Shown here: piece after piece, positions 32,685 through 41,032 of the stretch | Numbering within the stretch: the stretch's first letter is position 1 | How the letters are laid out: each line of letters starts with the position of its first letter | Assembly: GCA_013141075.1 (NCBI GenBank) | Contig: JABFRQ010000001.1 | Location: forward strand, 310,001 to 374,000 | Length of the DNA: 64,000 nucleotides | Reading direction: 5' to 3' | Source of the DNA: Methylotenera sp. | GTDB lineage: Bacteria > Pseudomonadota > Gammaproteobacteria > Burkholderiales > Methylophilaceae | The notes under the pieces: generated by a model | Seen by the model: only the letters and a program-made list of their open reading frames with translations | What the model was told of the DNA's origin: nothing | The model's database searches: none | Program-made: the position numbers and the translations under genes

Positions 32685-34343
32685 TTAGCTCAAGGCCAAA
32701 AACGCTTCATGGGTAGATAGATAAATGCACTGCTCAAGCTGTAGCGGCAAAGCGCTATGTGTGAGCGCGTCTAGCACGGGGCCTTTAACTTCAGCAAGGC
32801 ACAGCTTAATGCCGCGACTTTTTAAGTCATCTTGCAAGTCAGTGAGCATTTCTAGCCCAGTATAATCTATGCGATTAACGGCGGACATAATCAATAACAG
32901 ATTGGTGGTAAGCGGTTGTTTTTGCAAAGCTTCTTGAATGGTGAGTTCAACCACGGCGGCATTGCCAAAATAGATGTTTTCATCAATTCTAAGTGCAAGC
33001 AAATGTGGCGCGGTTTCTACTTGGTGACGCTCAACGTTACGAAAATGCTCAGTGCCTGCCACGCGCCCCACCACGGCAATGTGCGGCTGGCTGGTTTTAA
33101 AAATCATACTGGCTAGCGAAAGTACCACACCTAGCACAATGCCTTCTTCCACACCTAAAATCAGCACGCCTATCATGGTGGCGAGAAAAGCAAAACTGTC
33201 GGTACGGTCAAAATGCCAAGCATGTTTAAGCACGCTAAAATCCACTAAAGTGATCACGGCAATAATAATGGTGGCGGCCAATACTGTTTGCGGCAAATGG
33301 TAAAACCAGCCCGTCATGCCAAGTAAAACGATGGACATCAAAATGGCCGAAATCACGCCTGCTAACGGCGTATTTGCGCCTGCTGAAAAGTTTACGCCAG
33401 AACGTGCAAAGCCGCCTGTAACGGGGTAGCCGCCTGATAGCGCGCTGGCAACATTAGCCGCGCCTAAGCCTAATAACTCTTTATTGGCATCAATGCGTTG
33501 TTTGCGCTTTTGCGCGAGTGAGCGTGCGACCGAAACGCTTTCAACCAAGCCGACCAAGCTAATCAATAAAGCGGGAAGCCATAAGTTGGATAATTGCGTG
33601 GCGGTCGGCGCGGCCAAATGCAAGCTTGGCAAACCTGCTGGCACAGTGCCGACTATTTTAACGCCTACTTGTTGTGCAAGCTGATAATACGCCGTCACCG
33701 CCGTTGCAATAATCACCACAAACATCGGTGCTAATTTAGCAATAATGCCTTTTAATAAAGTGCGCGACAGCCATAAAGCCAGCAAGGCGCTAATGCCAAT
33801 AGCGGCAGTAGTGAGGTTAGCTTCGCTCAAGTGCGTAACAATGCCTGTTAAATTATGTAACGCGCCATCCGCCTTAAATGATAAGCCTAATAACGGTTTA
33901 ATTTGACCAATAGTAATGACTAGTGCCGAGCCTGTAATAAAGCCACTAATGACAGGGTGGCTAAGCAAGTTTGATAACACGCCAAAGCGCAATAGGCCGA
34001 AAATTACCAGCATCACGCCTGAAATTAACGCTAACAACATGGCTAATGCCACATACTCTGGAGTGCCTTGCATCGCTAAACTTTGCAGGGCATTGGCCGT
34101 CATTAACGACACTACGGCCACAGGCCCCACGGCAAGTGTCATGCTGCTGCCAAATAACGCGTAAGCAATTAGTGGCAAAATACTCGCATAAATCCCCACC
34201 TCAGGCGGCAAGCCTGCCAGCATGGCATACGCCAAACTTTGCGGAATCAGCATTACCGTGACAATTAGCCCGGCAATGAGATCGCCACTTAACCACGATT
34301 TTTGATAGCTTTTTGCCCAAATTGGCAGTATTTTATTTAGCAT
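32685..34343 (-). CDS. SulP-family anion transporter with STAS domain
   Basis: A 552-residue transporter with about 11-14 membrane helices, opening WLSGDLIAGLIVTVMLIPQSLAYAML (the SulP signature, quoted in part: DLIAGLIVTVMLIPQSLAYA) and ending in a cytoplasmic STAS domain (about residues 435-545, with NRIDYTGLEML). SulP proteins move sulfate, sulfite, bicarbonate or other anions. Its position between SQR and a rhodanese suggests uptake or export of an inorganic sulfur oxyanion formed during sulfide oxidation (inference). It is 64 bp downstream of sqr. Confidence 0.9.
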   Translation of the reverse strand: MLNKILPIWAKSYQKSWLSGDLIAGLIVTVMLIPQSLAYAMLAGLPPEVGIYASILPLIAYALFGSSMTLAVGPVAVVSLMTANALQSLAMQGTPEYVALAMLLALISGVMLVIFGLLRFGVLSNLLSHPVISGFITGSALVITIGQIKPLLGLSFKADGALHNLTGIVTHLSEANLTTAAIGISALLALWLSRTLLKGIIAKLAPMFVVIIATAVTAYYQLAQQVGVKIVGTVPAGLPSLHLAAPTATQLSNLWLPALLISLVGLVESVSVARSLAQKRKQRIDANKELLGLGAANVASALSGGYPVTGGFARSGVNFSAGANTPLAGVISAILMSIVLLGMTGWFYHLPQTVLAATIIIAVITLVDFSVLKHAWHFDRTDSFAFLATMIGVLILGVEEGIVLGVVLSLASMIFKTSQPHIAVVGRVAGTEHFRNVERHQVETAPHLLALRIDENIYFGNAAVVELTIQEALQKQPLTTNLLLIMSAVNRIDYTGLEMLTDLQDDLKSRGIKLCLAEVKGPVLDALTHSALPLQLEQCIYLSTHEAFLALS

Positions 34344-34407
34344 TTATTTGTGTTTTCAATAGCAGCATCACACCAAATATGACACCCATTCCCACAACTA
34401 TACACCT

Positions 34408-35688
34408 TTATTTTTTCTCAACAGACTCAATAGGAGTAGGCTCAGTAGGCCGCGCTAACCACTCACGCCCTTTTAACATGCCATTCCAATACAACCAAGG
34501 CAATATGTGGCGTTTCAGGTGCCAGAATATGCGGCTAGGCTGAGCAGAATTGATGAATAAAAAGGTAGGTAGCAGTGTGCCGCCATAACCGAACTCAGCT
34601 AAGATAATTTTGCCTTTTTCCACAGTTAATGGGCAGCCGCCGTAGCCGTAATAAGTGGTTGGCAACGCTTGATTGGCACGCACTGCCAGTAAGTTTTCTG
34701 CCACTACTACAATTTGCTGGCGCACCGCCGCCACGGTTTTGGCATTGGGGGCAGAAATCACATCGCCCAAACCAAATACATTTGCATATTTGCTGTGCCG
34801 CATCGTCGCTGGATTCACATCCACCCAACCATCGGAGTTCGCCAGAGGGCTTTGTTTAATAAAGTCAGGCGGGCATTGCGGCGGCACTACGTGCAACATA
34901 TCAAACGATTTTTCTACTTTTGTGACATTGCCTTCGGCATCTTTTATATTAAACCAAGCTTTTTTATTCGGGCCATCAACTTCAACCAATGTAGAGGTGA
35001 AGCATAGTTTCGCGTTGTAGCGTTTTACGTATTCCATCAAAGGTGGTACAAAAGCAGCCACACCAAATAACACCGCACCAGCGTTGTTAAGTTCAACCTC
35101 AATATTTTTCAGCACGCCTGATTTTTCCCAAGCTGAGCAAGATAAATACATGGCTTTTTGCGGTGCGCCCGCACATTTAATGGGCATTGGCGGCTGTGTA
35201 AAAATCGCTTTTCCTGACTTTAATCCCTGTACAAGCTGCCATGTATAGGGCGCTAAATCAAATCTGTAATTTGAAGTAACGCCATTTTTACCTAATGTTT
35301 CACTTAAACCTGGAATCGCATCCCAGTTGACTTTTAAACCTGGCGCCACAATGAGCTGACTATAGTGAATAATGCCAGCAGTATCTGTATGTACGCAGTT
35401 GATATCTGGCTCAAATTTAGTCGCTGCCGCGCGAATCCATGTGGTATTTTTTGGCAAGCAGTCCGCCATTGGGCGCACAGAATTTGCCGCATCAAACGCG
35501 CCACCACCTACTAATGTCCATGCAGGTTGATAATAATGTTGGTCTGAAGGCTCAATAATCGCAATGTTTAATGCACTATTGCGCTTAAGCAAGCTGGCAG
35601 CAACACCACCGCCAGCTGCACCGCCGCCAATAATTACTATATCGAAAGTTTTGTTTGGAGTAGAAATGGGCACGATTTGGTTTCTCAA
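34408..35688 (-). CDS. sqr: Sulfide:quinone oxidoreductase
   Basis: Oxidises sulfide to persulfide or polysulfide and passes electrons to quinone at the membrane. The 426-residue flavoprotein has the FAD motif IIGGGAAGGG near residue 20, YYQPAWTLVGGG, and candidate redox cysteines Cys172 (PIKCAGAPQK) and Cys352 (YGGCPL), with Cys184 also present. The spacing resembles type II (mitochondrial-like) SQR. No ATG start exists: TTG at 35688 or GTG at 35673 are the choices, and neither has a good Shine-Dalgarno. It lies 20 bp after the repressor gene. Confidence 0.92.
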   Translation of the reverse strand: MRNQIVPISTPNKTFDIVIIGGGAAGGGVAASLLKRNSALNIAIIEPSDQHYYQPAWTLVGGGAFDAANSVRPMADCLPKNTTWIRAAATKFEPDINCVHTDTAGIIHYSQLIVAPGLKVNWDAIPGLSETLGKNGVTSNYRFDLAPYTWQLVQGLKSGKAIFTQPPMPIKCAGAPQKAMYLSCSAWEKSGVLKNIEVELNNAGAVLFGVAAFVPPLMEYVKRYNAKLCFTSTLVEVDGPNKKAWFNIKDAEGNVTKVEKSFDMLHVVPPQCPPDFIKQSPLANSDGWVDVNPATMRHSKYANVFGLGDVISAPNAKTVAAVRQQIVVVAENLLAVRANQALPTTYYGYGGCPLTVEKGKIILAEFGYGGTLLPTFLFINSAQPSRIFWHLKRHILPWLYWNGMLKGREWLARPTEPTPIESVEKK

Positions 35689-35708
35689 AATTTGTAGTTA
35701 ATTACAAC

Positions 35709-36383
35709 TTATACGCCTGCTTGCGCGAGTTTAAAAATATTACCTGCGCGGTTTCCCGTGCGGCAAAACGCCAATACTGGCTTAGCGGCTGCTGCATAAG
35801 CCGCCGCGAAGGCTGTGATTTCTTCGGCTTGAATATTATTGGGAATCACTGGAATGAACACATAATTCAAGCCTAATTTTTCCGCAACAGCTTTAAGTTG
35901 CGCATTCGTCGGCTGCTCAGCCCCGCCTTCATTATCTGGGCGATTATTAACAATGGTTTTGAAACCCAGCTTTGCAATATCAGCAACGTCATCTACGCTA
36001 ATTTGCGGCGCAGTGCTAAAGTCATGTGTTACTTCTGTAATTTGAATAGTCATACAACGCTCACTTTTAGAGTTACAAATTTCTTGGCTTAAGACCTGCA
36101 TCACCGCCAAGGCCGACTCACTTGAAATGCTATAAAAAATATTTTTACCTTCGCGGCGCGTGCTAACAAGCTCCGCCTCGCGCAATACGGTAAGTTGTTG
36201 CGATAAAGTTGGTTGAAAAATTTGCAATATTTCTTCCAACTCGCCAACAGATTTCTCGCCTTGTGATAGCTGGCATAACAACATTAACCTATCGGCATTT
36301 GCCATCACTCGCATCAAGCCGCAAGCTTTATCTGCCGATGCACGTAATTCATCAAAGTTAATTTCTTTTTGTTCCGTTGCCAT
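35709..36383 (-). CDS. BigR/SqrR-type ArsR repressor fused to a DUF442 (TIGR01244-like) sulfurtransferase domain
   Basis: A 224-residue two-domain protein in one reading frame. Residues 1-105 are an ArsR winged helix (DNA helix around PTLSQQLTVLREAEL) with Cys37 (MLLCQLSQGE) and Cys103 (QEICNS), the positions at which BigR/SqrR repressors form a disulfide or polysulfide bridge. Residues about 112-224 are a DUF442 phosphatase-like sulfurtransferase domain with GFKTIVNNRPDNE and the P-loop AFCRTGNRAGN (Cys207). The ATG at 36383 has AGGGGA six to seven bases upstream. In known BigR loci a DUF442 domain is fused to the dioxygenase rather than the repressor. The gene probably represses itself, SQR and the divergent dioxygenase. 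Confidence 0.88.
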   Translation of the reverse strand: MATEQKEINFDELRASADKACGLMRVMANADRLMLLCQLSQGEKSVGELEEILQIFQPTLSQQLTVLREAELVSTRREGKNIFYSISSESALAVMQVLSQEICNSKSERCMTIQITEVTHDFSTAPQISVDDVADIAKLGFKTIVNNRPDNEGGAEQPTNAQLKAVAEKLGLNYVFIPVIPNNIQAEEITAFAAAYAAAAKPVLAFCRTGNRAGNIFKLAQAGV

Positions 36384-36452
36384 GCAATCCCCTATCGTTT
36401 GATTCCATTTTTTTTGATATAGGTCAAACAATAAAACATAATTGTATATTAT

Positions 36453-36479
36453 ATAAAATAATATTATGTATTATTTTAT
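36453..36479. promoter_or_regulatory. Probable repressor operator 1, sulfide locus
   Basis: ATAAAATAATA (36453-36463) and TATTATTTTAT (36469-36479) are 11-bp perfect arms with a 5-bp spacer, 70 bp upstream of the repressor start. BigR-type sites are AT-rich dyads of this kind. Assignment to the adjacent repressor is positional. Confidence 0.6.
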
Positions 36480-36500
36480 TGAGACCCAGAATAAATAAAA

Positions 36501-36522
36501 CAATATATAAATTTATATATTG
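36501..36522. promoter_or_regulatory. Probable repressor operator 2, 22-bp perfect palindrome
   Basis: CAATATATAAA followed directly by TTTATATATTG is a perfect 22-bp palindrome, 54 bp before the persulfide dioxygenase start. Together with the dyad at 36453-36479 it gives one symmetric site for each divergent promoter. TATGATAGTATATTAT just downstream probably includes the -10 region. Confidence 0.65.
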
Positions 36523-36576
36523 TATGATAGTATATTATCTATGCGATTTTAGCTTCACTACACAGGAATAGCCATC

Positions 36577-37281
36577 ATGATTTTTAAACAGTTATTTGAT
36601 ACCGAATCTTCAACTTATACCTATTTTATTGCGGATACGCAAGCAGGCGAAGCCGTGTTTATTGACCCTGTAGATACGCACGTAAACGATTATTTAGACT
36701 TGTTAAAACAACATCAATGCACGCTCAAATACTCACTTGAAACCCATGTACATGCAGACCATGTAACAGGCGGCGGTTTATTGCGCCAAAAAACCAGCTC
36801 GCAAACCGCTGTGCCTGATGCCTGTGGCGCAAAAACTGCTGACATTCAGCTAAACGACGGCGATGAAATTAAATTTGCCAATGAAACAATTAAAGTAATT
36901 GCCACGCCTGGCCACACGCCAGGTAGCACTTCATTCTTATGGCGTGACCGCCTATTTACAGGAGACACTTTGTTAATTAATGGTTGTGGCAGAACTGATT
37001 TTCAAGGTGGGAGCGCAAGCGATTTGTATAACAGCATCATCAACAAGCTATTTACCTTGCCTGACGACACCATCGTTTACCCAGGCCATGACTATAATGG
37101 CAAAAAAATAAGCTGCATCGCACAAGAAAAAAATAGCAACGCCCGCTTAGCGGGTAAAACCTTAGATGAGTTCGTGCAAATTATGAACAATCTAAACTTG
37201 CCTAAACCTAAACTAATCGATATTGCCGTGCCAGCAAACCGCATGTGCGGCATTCCTGAAGAGGTGCTTCCGCAAGGCTGA
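36577..37281 (+). CDS. Persulfide dioxygenase (ETHE1-like metallo-beta-lactamase-fold)
   Basis: Oxidises glutathione persulfide to sulfite plus glutathione using one Fe(II). The 234-residue protein has THVHADHVTGG (His57, His59, Asp61, His62), the iron ligands His113 (TPGHTPGS), Asp130 (FTGDTLL) and His171 (YPGHDYNG), and NGCGRTDFQGG, which separates ETHE1/PDO from glyoxalase II. AGGAAT precedes the ATG. It lacks the fused DUF442 domain of Blh-type enzymes, which here is on the repressor. It completes an SQR-PDO-rhodanese sulfide pathway. Confidence 0.93.
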   Translation: MIFKQLFDTESSTYTYFIADTQAGEAVFIDPVDTHVNDYLDLLKQHQCTLKYSLETHVHADHVTGGGLLRQKTSSQTAVPDACGAKTADIQLNDGDEIKFANETIKVIATPGHTPGSTSFLWRDRLFTGDTLLINGCGRTDFQGGSASDLYNSIINKLFTLPDDTIVYPGHDYNGKKISCIAQEKNSNARLAGKTLDEFVQIMNNLNLPKPKLIDIAVPANRMCGIPEEVLPQG

Positions 37282-37291
37282 TTTTTGCGAC

Positions 37292-37312
37292 TTATTTACA
37301 CCAAGTAAATAA
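37292..37312. promoter_or_regulatory. Dyad operator candidate before the Crp/Fnr gene
   Basis: TTATTTAC (37292-37299) and GTAAATAA (37305-37312) form 8-bp arms with a 5-bp spacer, 63 bp upstream of the regulator start. The overall size matches a Crp/Fnr-type site, although the half-sites differ from the TTGAT and TGTGA types. Autoregulation by the adjacent gene is a reasonable guess. Confidence 0.5.
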
Positions 37313-37374
37313 CAATCCAAACCGCTACTTTTCACGCTACAATCACTCTATAAAGAATTTTATGGGGTGGTTTT

Positions 37375-38031
37375 ATGCAAAATCTTAACTGGCTGACGCA
37401 GTTTCCTGAACTAACTAATTTAGATCAACACGCAAAAGATTTATTAACGCAATACGCACGCATTGTAGAAGCGCCTGTCGGCACTATTGGTTATCGCGAA
37501 GGCGGCCCTTGCGGCGCTTATGTAATGCGCCTCGCTGGGCAGTCTCGCGTATATAAAATGTCTACTAGCGGCCGTGAAATTTTGCTTTACCGCGTTGGTG
37601 CAGGCGAAACCTGTGTGATTACCACCACATGCCTGCTAGGCAATAGCGATTACCCCGCCTCCACCATTGTTGAAGAAGCCATCCGTGATGTGATTATTCC
37701 AGCCGCAGCATTTAATCAACTTATGGTGGATTCCGCAGTTTTTCGCAAATTTGTGATGACCAATTACGGCGCGCTGATTAGCGATTTAATTGTTTTGCTA
37801 GATGAAGTGGCTTTTCATAGCCTAGACGCACGTTTAGCTAAAGTGCTATTAGATGCAAAAACCCCGCAAATCACCCGCACACATCAGCAAATTGCAGACG
37901 AATTAGGCACCGCGCGTGAAGTTGTTAGCCGCCAATTAAAACGGCTAGAAATAAAAGGTATCGTAACTCTTGGTAGAGGGCAGATTGAAATTATCAATCG
38001 CACCTCATTAGAAAAACTAGCGAGCGCTTAA
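37375..38031 (+). CDS. Crp/Fnr-family transcriptional regulator
   Basis: A 218-residue regulator with a cyclic-nucleotide-binding-type beta-roll (about residues 25-115) and a Crp-type helix-turn-helix, THQQIADELGTAREVVSRQL (about 165-185), with the wing LGRGQIEI. There is no Fnr N-terminal cysteine cluster. Three cysteines lie in the sensory domain: Cys46, Cys80 and Cys86 (TCVITTTC). The strong GGGGTGG Shine-Dalgarno precedes the ATG. Position beside the sulfide genes and the closely spaced cysteines suggest thiol or sulfur sensing, but this is unproven. Confidence 0.88.
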   Translation: MQNLNWLTQFPELTNLDQHAKDLLTQYARIVEAPVGTIGYREGGPCGAYVMRLAGQSRVYKMSTSGREILLYRVGAGETCVITTTCLLGNSDYPASTIVEEAIRDVIIPAAAFNQLMVDSAVFRKFVMTNYGALISDLIVLLDEVAFHSLDARLAKVLLDAKTPQITRTHQQIADELGTAREVVSRQLKRLEIKGIVTLGRGQIEIINRTSLEKLASA

Positions 38032-38050
38032 TTCTTGCACAACAGCTTGC

Positions 38051-38881
38051 TTATTCAGCAAGTTTAGCCGCGCTGGTTTTTGGCGCTTTTAATTCATCGG
38101 TCAAATGCGGGCTTAAAGTTTGCAGCATTTGTGAAAATATTTTTGGGTTGGCCGCCACAATATTACCTGTTTTCAGCCAGCTATCATCACCTTCAAAATC
38201 ACCCACAATACCGCCTGCTTCTTGCACAATTAGCCCACCTGCGGCGATATCCCACGTTGATAAGCCGATTTCCCAAAAGCCGTCATACCAACCAGCTGCC
38301 ACGTAGGCTAAATCTAATGCGGCTGAGCCTGGGCGACGGATACCTGTGGTTTTTTTAATCATGTCTTTTAACATTGCTAAGTAGGTATCTAAATGCGTAA
38401 AATCGCGGAATGGGAAGCCCGTGCCGACCATTGCATCTTGCAGTTTAGTGCGCTGCGTTACGCGAATGCGCTTGTCGTTTAAAAATGCGCCTCGGCCTTT
38501 GGTGGCGGTGAATAAATCATTGCGATTTGGGTCATAAATCACCGCATGCATCAATACGCCACGCTCTTGCAGGGCAATTGAAATGCAATATTGTGGAAAT
38601 CCGTGCAAGAAATTTGTAGTGCCATCCAGCGGGTCAATAATCCAAACAAAGTCAGATTCAATATTTGATTCGCCTGTTTCTTCACCCAAAAACCCATGAG
38701 TTGGATACAAATCTCTAAGCGTATCGATAATGGCATTTTCTGCAGCTTTATCAACTTCGGTCACAAAATCGTTATAGGTTTTAGTTTGTATTTTAAGCGA
38801 ACCCACGTCTTCAGAGGCACGTGTAATAATATTGCCAGCGCGGCGAGCGGCTTTTACCGCGTTTGATAGCATAGGATGCAT
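38051..38881 (-). CDS. suhB: Inositol-1-monophosphatase family protein
   Basis: A Mg-dependent phosphatase of the SuhB/IMPase family. It is 276 residues with motif GEETG (about 65), the metal site [17 protein letters not shown] (about 80-97) and the second metal motif [17 protein letters not shown]. SuhB also takes part in ribosomal RNA antitermination in E. coli. It is divergent from trmJ, and suhB next to trmJ is a common proteobacterial arrangement. Confidence 0.94.
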   Translation of the reverse strand: MHPMLSNAVKAARRAGNIITRASEDVGSLKIQTKTYNDFVTEVDKAAENAIIDTLRDLYPTHGFLGEETGESNIESDFVWIIDPLDGTTNFLHGFPQYCISIALQERGVLMHAVIYDPNRNDLFTATKGRGAFLNDKRIRVTQRTKLQDAMVGTGFPFRDFTHLDTYLAMLKDMIKKTTGIRRPGSAALDLAYVAAGWYDGFWEIGLSTWDIAAGGLIVQEAGGIVGDFEGDDSWLKTGNIVAANPKIFSQMLQTLSPHLTDELKAPKTSAAKLAE

Positions 38882-39051
38882 ATTGTCTCGAATCTTTGTA
38901 ATGTTTTCAGTAAGTTAGCGCGCACAAATATAAATCTCCCAACCAAAACCTCTGCAATGGGGAAAATCTAAAATTAAAGTCGTGTTAAAGAACTGATAAA
39001 ATAGCATTTTAACGGGTATTGCCCTTAGTTCAAAATTTAGTTACATAAAAT

Positions 39052-39813
39052 ATGACGTCATCATTAGAATCAAGCAAATTAAACGTGCTACACAATTTTC
39101 GAGTAGTGCTCTGCCAAACCAGTCACCCTGGTAACATTGGCTCTGCCGCACGCGCCATGAAAACCATGGGCATTAGTCAACTTTACTTAGTTAAACCCGA
39201 TAAATTTCCTGATGCACACGCCACAGCACTTTCTACAGGTGCTGCAGATTTACTTGAGAATGCCGTGGTGACAGAAACTTTAACTGAGGCGCTTTCAGGC
39301 TGCGCCTTTGCCATTGGTATGAGCGCACGTAAACGCAACCTTTCTCACGAGCTAGTTAATGTACGCACCGCTGCAACACAGGCCATTAGCATTGCTGCCA
39401 AACAACCAGTAGCCTTGGTATTTGGCACAGAAATGAGCGGGTTATCGAACGCAGAGCTAGACCATTGCCAAATGTTAGCGATGATACAAGCCAACCCCGA
39501 ATATTCATCGCTCAACCTAGCCGCCGCCGTGCAAATTATGTGCTACGAGCTAAGAATGGCGGCGCTGGATGAAACCACAATAGTCCCAAACGTAACCCCA
39601 GAATACGCCACCATTGACAGCCTAGAAGGCTTTTACGCGCATTTAGAAGAAACCTTGCTACATATTGGTTACTTAAATCCATCTCACCCAAAAAAACTCA
39701 TGGAGCGCATGCGCCGCATCTACGCCCGCGCCGCACTTGAGAAAGAAGAAGTTAATTTATTGCGCGGTGTATTGACGCTCACGCAAGAACCTAGACGACA
39801 TGATAAATATTAA
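39052..39813 (+). CDS. trmJ: tRNA (cytidine/uridine-32-2'-O)-methyltransferase TrmJ
   Basis: A SPOUT-fold 2'-O-methyltransferase acting at position 32 of tRNA. It is 253 residues. FRVVLCQTSHPGNIGSAARAM at the N-terminus (quoted in part) and the SAM-binding knot region ALVFGTEMSGLSNAELDHC with PEYSSLNLAAAVQIMCYE are diagnostic. In related genomes trmJ is often followed directly by cysE and the isc genes. Here six other genes intervene. Confidence 0.95.
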   Translation: MTSSLESSKLNVLHNFRVVLCQTSHPGNIGSAARAMKTMGISQLYLVKPDKFPDAHATALSTGAADLLENAVVTETLTEALSGCAFAIGMSARKRNLSHELVNVRTAATQAISIAAKQPVALVFGTEMSGLSNAELDHCQMLAMIQANPEYSSLNLAAAVQIMCYELRMAALDETTIVPNVTPEYATIDSLEGFYAHLEETLLHIGYLNPSHPKKLMERMRRIYARAALEKEEVNLLRGVLTLTQEPRRHDKY

Positions 39814-39846
39814 CAAACCATATAAATTGCTAAATAACATATTGAC

Positions 39847-39866
39847 AACCTACCAAATGGTAGGTT
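39847..39866. promoter_or_regulatory. TetR operator overlapping the tetR promoter
   Basis: AACCTACCA (39847-39855) and TGGTAGGTT (39858-39866) are 9-bp perfect arms around AA. TTGACA at 39842-39847 abuts it as a -35 box, so a bound TetR dimer would block the promoter 12 bp before the tetR start. A related half-site pair lies at 40480-40495. Confidence 0.8.
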
Positions 39867-39877
39867 AAAGTTCACTT

Positions 39878-40444
39878 ATGGAAATGAAAGAACAAATATT
39901 AACGAGTGCGCAACGCTTAGTACAGCAACGCGGCTTTAATGGTTTTAGTTATGCAGATGTAGCTGAAGAGGTAGGTATTCGCAAAGCGAGTTTGCATCAC
40001 CATTTTGCTACCAAGACAGACCTTGGCTTGGCGCTTATTGAAAGATACTCTCTTATTTTAAGCAATGAACTAGCGCGGATTAGCGGGTTATCTGTGCCAG
40101 CCGATGAAAAGCTGCGTGCTTACATTTCGATTTATCACTACACACTTGAGGCAGACCGTGTATGTATGGGCGGCATGTTAGCGTCAGATGCGCTCACTTT
40201 AGATACTACGATATTGCCAAGCTTAAAGCATTTTTTTGCAATCAACACCGATTGGCTTACCGAATTGCTAGCCGAGGGAAAGGCGCAGCAATTATTTACT
40301 TTAGCAAGCACCGCTGCCAATCATGCGCGCTTATTAGTTTCTGCCCTGCAAGGCGCTCTAATGATGGCACGCGCCACTGGTGACCGCGATGCTTTTGAGC
40401 AAACAGCATCGCTACTAATTTCAAATTTAACGAGGAAAGGCTAA
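39878..40444 (+). CDS. TetR-family transcriptional regulator
   Basis: A 188-residue repressor. The N-terminal helix-turn-helix (QRGFNGFSYADVAEEVGIRK, then SLHHHFATKTDLGLALIERY) is typical TetR. The C-terminal half is helical, with CMGGMLASDA resembling the group of TetR proteins controlling detoxification genes. Palindromes before it and between it and the next gene imply autoregulation and control of the downstream cupin cassette. The ligand is unknown. Confidence 0.93.
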   Translation: MEMKEQILTSAQRLVQQRGFNGFSYADVAEEVGIRKASLHHHFATKTDLGLALIERYSLILSNELARISGLSVPADEKLRAYISIYHYTLEADRVCMGGMLASDALTLDTTILPSLKHFFAINTDWLTELLAEGKAQQLFTLASTAANHARLLVSALQGALMMARATGDRDAFEQTASLLISNLTRKG

Positions 40445-40479
40445 CCTCTTTTTTAGCCCATTTTTTTAATTATTTAAAC

Positions 40480-40495
40480 TACCTATTAGTAGGTA
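40480..40495. promoter_or_regulatory. Second TetR-type operator before the cupin cassette
   Basis: TACCTA (40480-40485) and TAGGTA (40490-40495) with a 4-bp centre share the CTACC/GGTA core of the operator at 39847-39866. A TATACA hexamer at 40494-40499 overlaps its right arm, so binding would block a promoter for the gene at 40512. Confidence 0.65.
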
Positions 40496-40511
40496 TACAA
40501 TGGAGAATAAA

Positions 40512-40985
40512 ATGTCAGTAAATAAAATAGTATGTCCATCAACTTGTGGTATTACAAAAGGCGTCAACTTTACCGCTTATGAAACGGGTGCAAAAAAAGA
40601 TTGGCCTGCCCATACCGTTGAACTGCCAGGTTTAACCATTCCAGGTAAACATTTCTTGAAAGATATGCTGGGGCTAACTGGTTGTGAAATATCTATTAAC
40701 TCAATGGCACCAGGCGCGGATATGCCGATTTACCATAACCATATTCAAAATGAAGAAGTATATATTTTCATTCAAGGTAAAGGCCAAGTGCAGGTAGATG
40801 CGCAGGTAATTGACGTTCAAGAAGGCACCATTGTGCGCATTGCACCTGACGGCGAGCGCACTTGGCGCAATAACTCGAACGAGCCTTTGCTCTACATTAT
40901 TCTTCAAGTAAAAGAAAACTCACTAGTTCAATATGGCTTAGGCGACGCCACCGTGCCACAAAAAGCAACAGTTTGGGCTAATTAG
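40512..40985 (+). CDS. Cytoplasmic single-domain cupin protein
   Basis: A 157-residue protein with one cupin barrel. Motif 1 is PIYHNHIQNEEVYIFIQGKG (metal-binding His-x-His...Glu) and motif 2 is TIVRIAPDGERTWRNNSNEP, where the usual histidine is replaced by Arg/Trp. ATG 40512 has GGAG seven bases upstream. A second ATG at 40500 lacks a site. It is the first gene after the second TetR operator. Possible roles are metal-dependent isomerase, dioxygenase or small-molecule binding, and none is determined. Confidence 0.82.
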   Translation: MSVNKIVCPSTCGITKGVNFTAYETGAKKDWPAHTVELPGLTIPGKHFLKDMLGLTGCEISINSMAPGADMPIYHNHIQNEEVYIFIQGKGQVQVDAQVIDVQEGTIVRIAPDGERTWRNNSNEPLLYIILQVKENSLVQYGLGDATVPQKATVWAN

Positions 40986-41032
40986 CATTTTAAAGACATA
41001 ACCCAAACACCACTCTACAAAGGAATATATTG

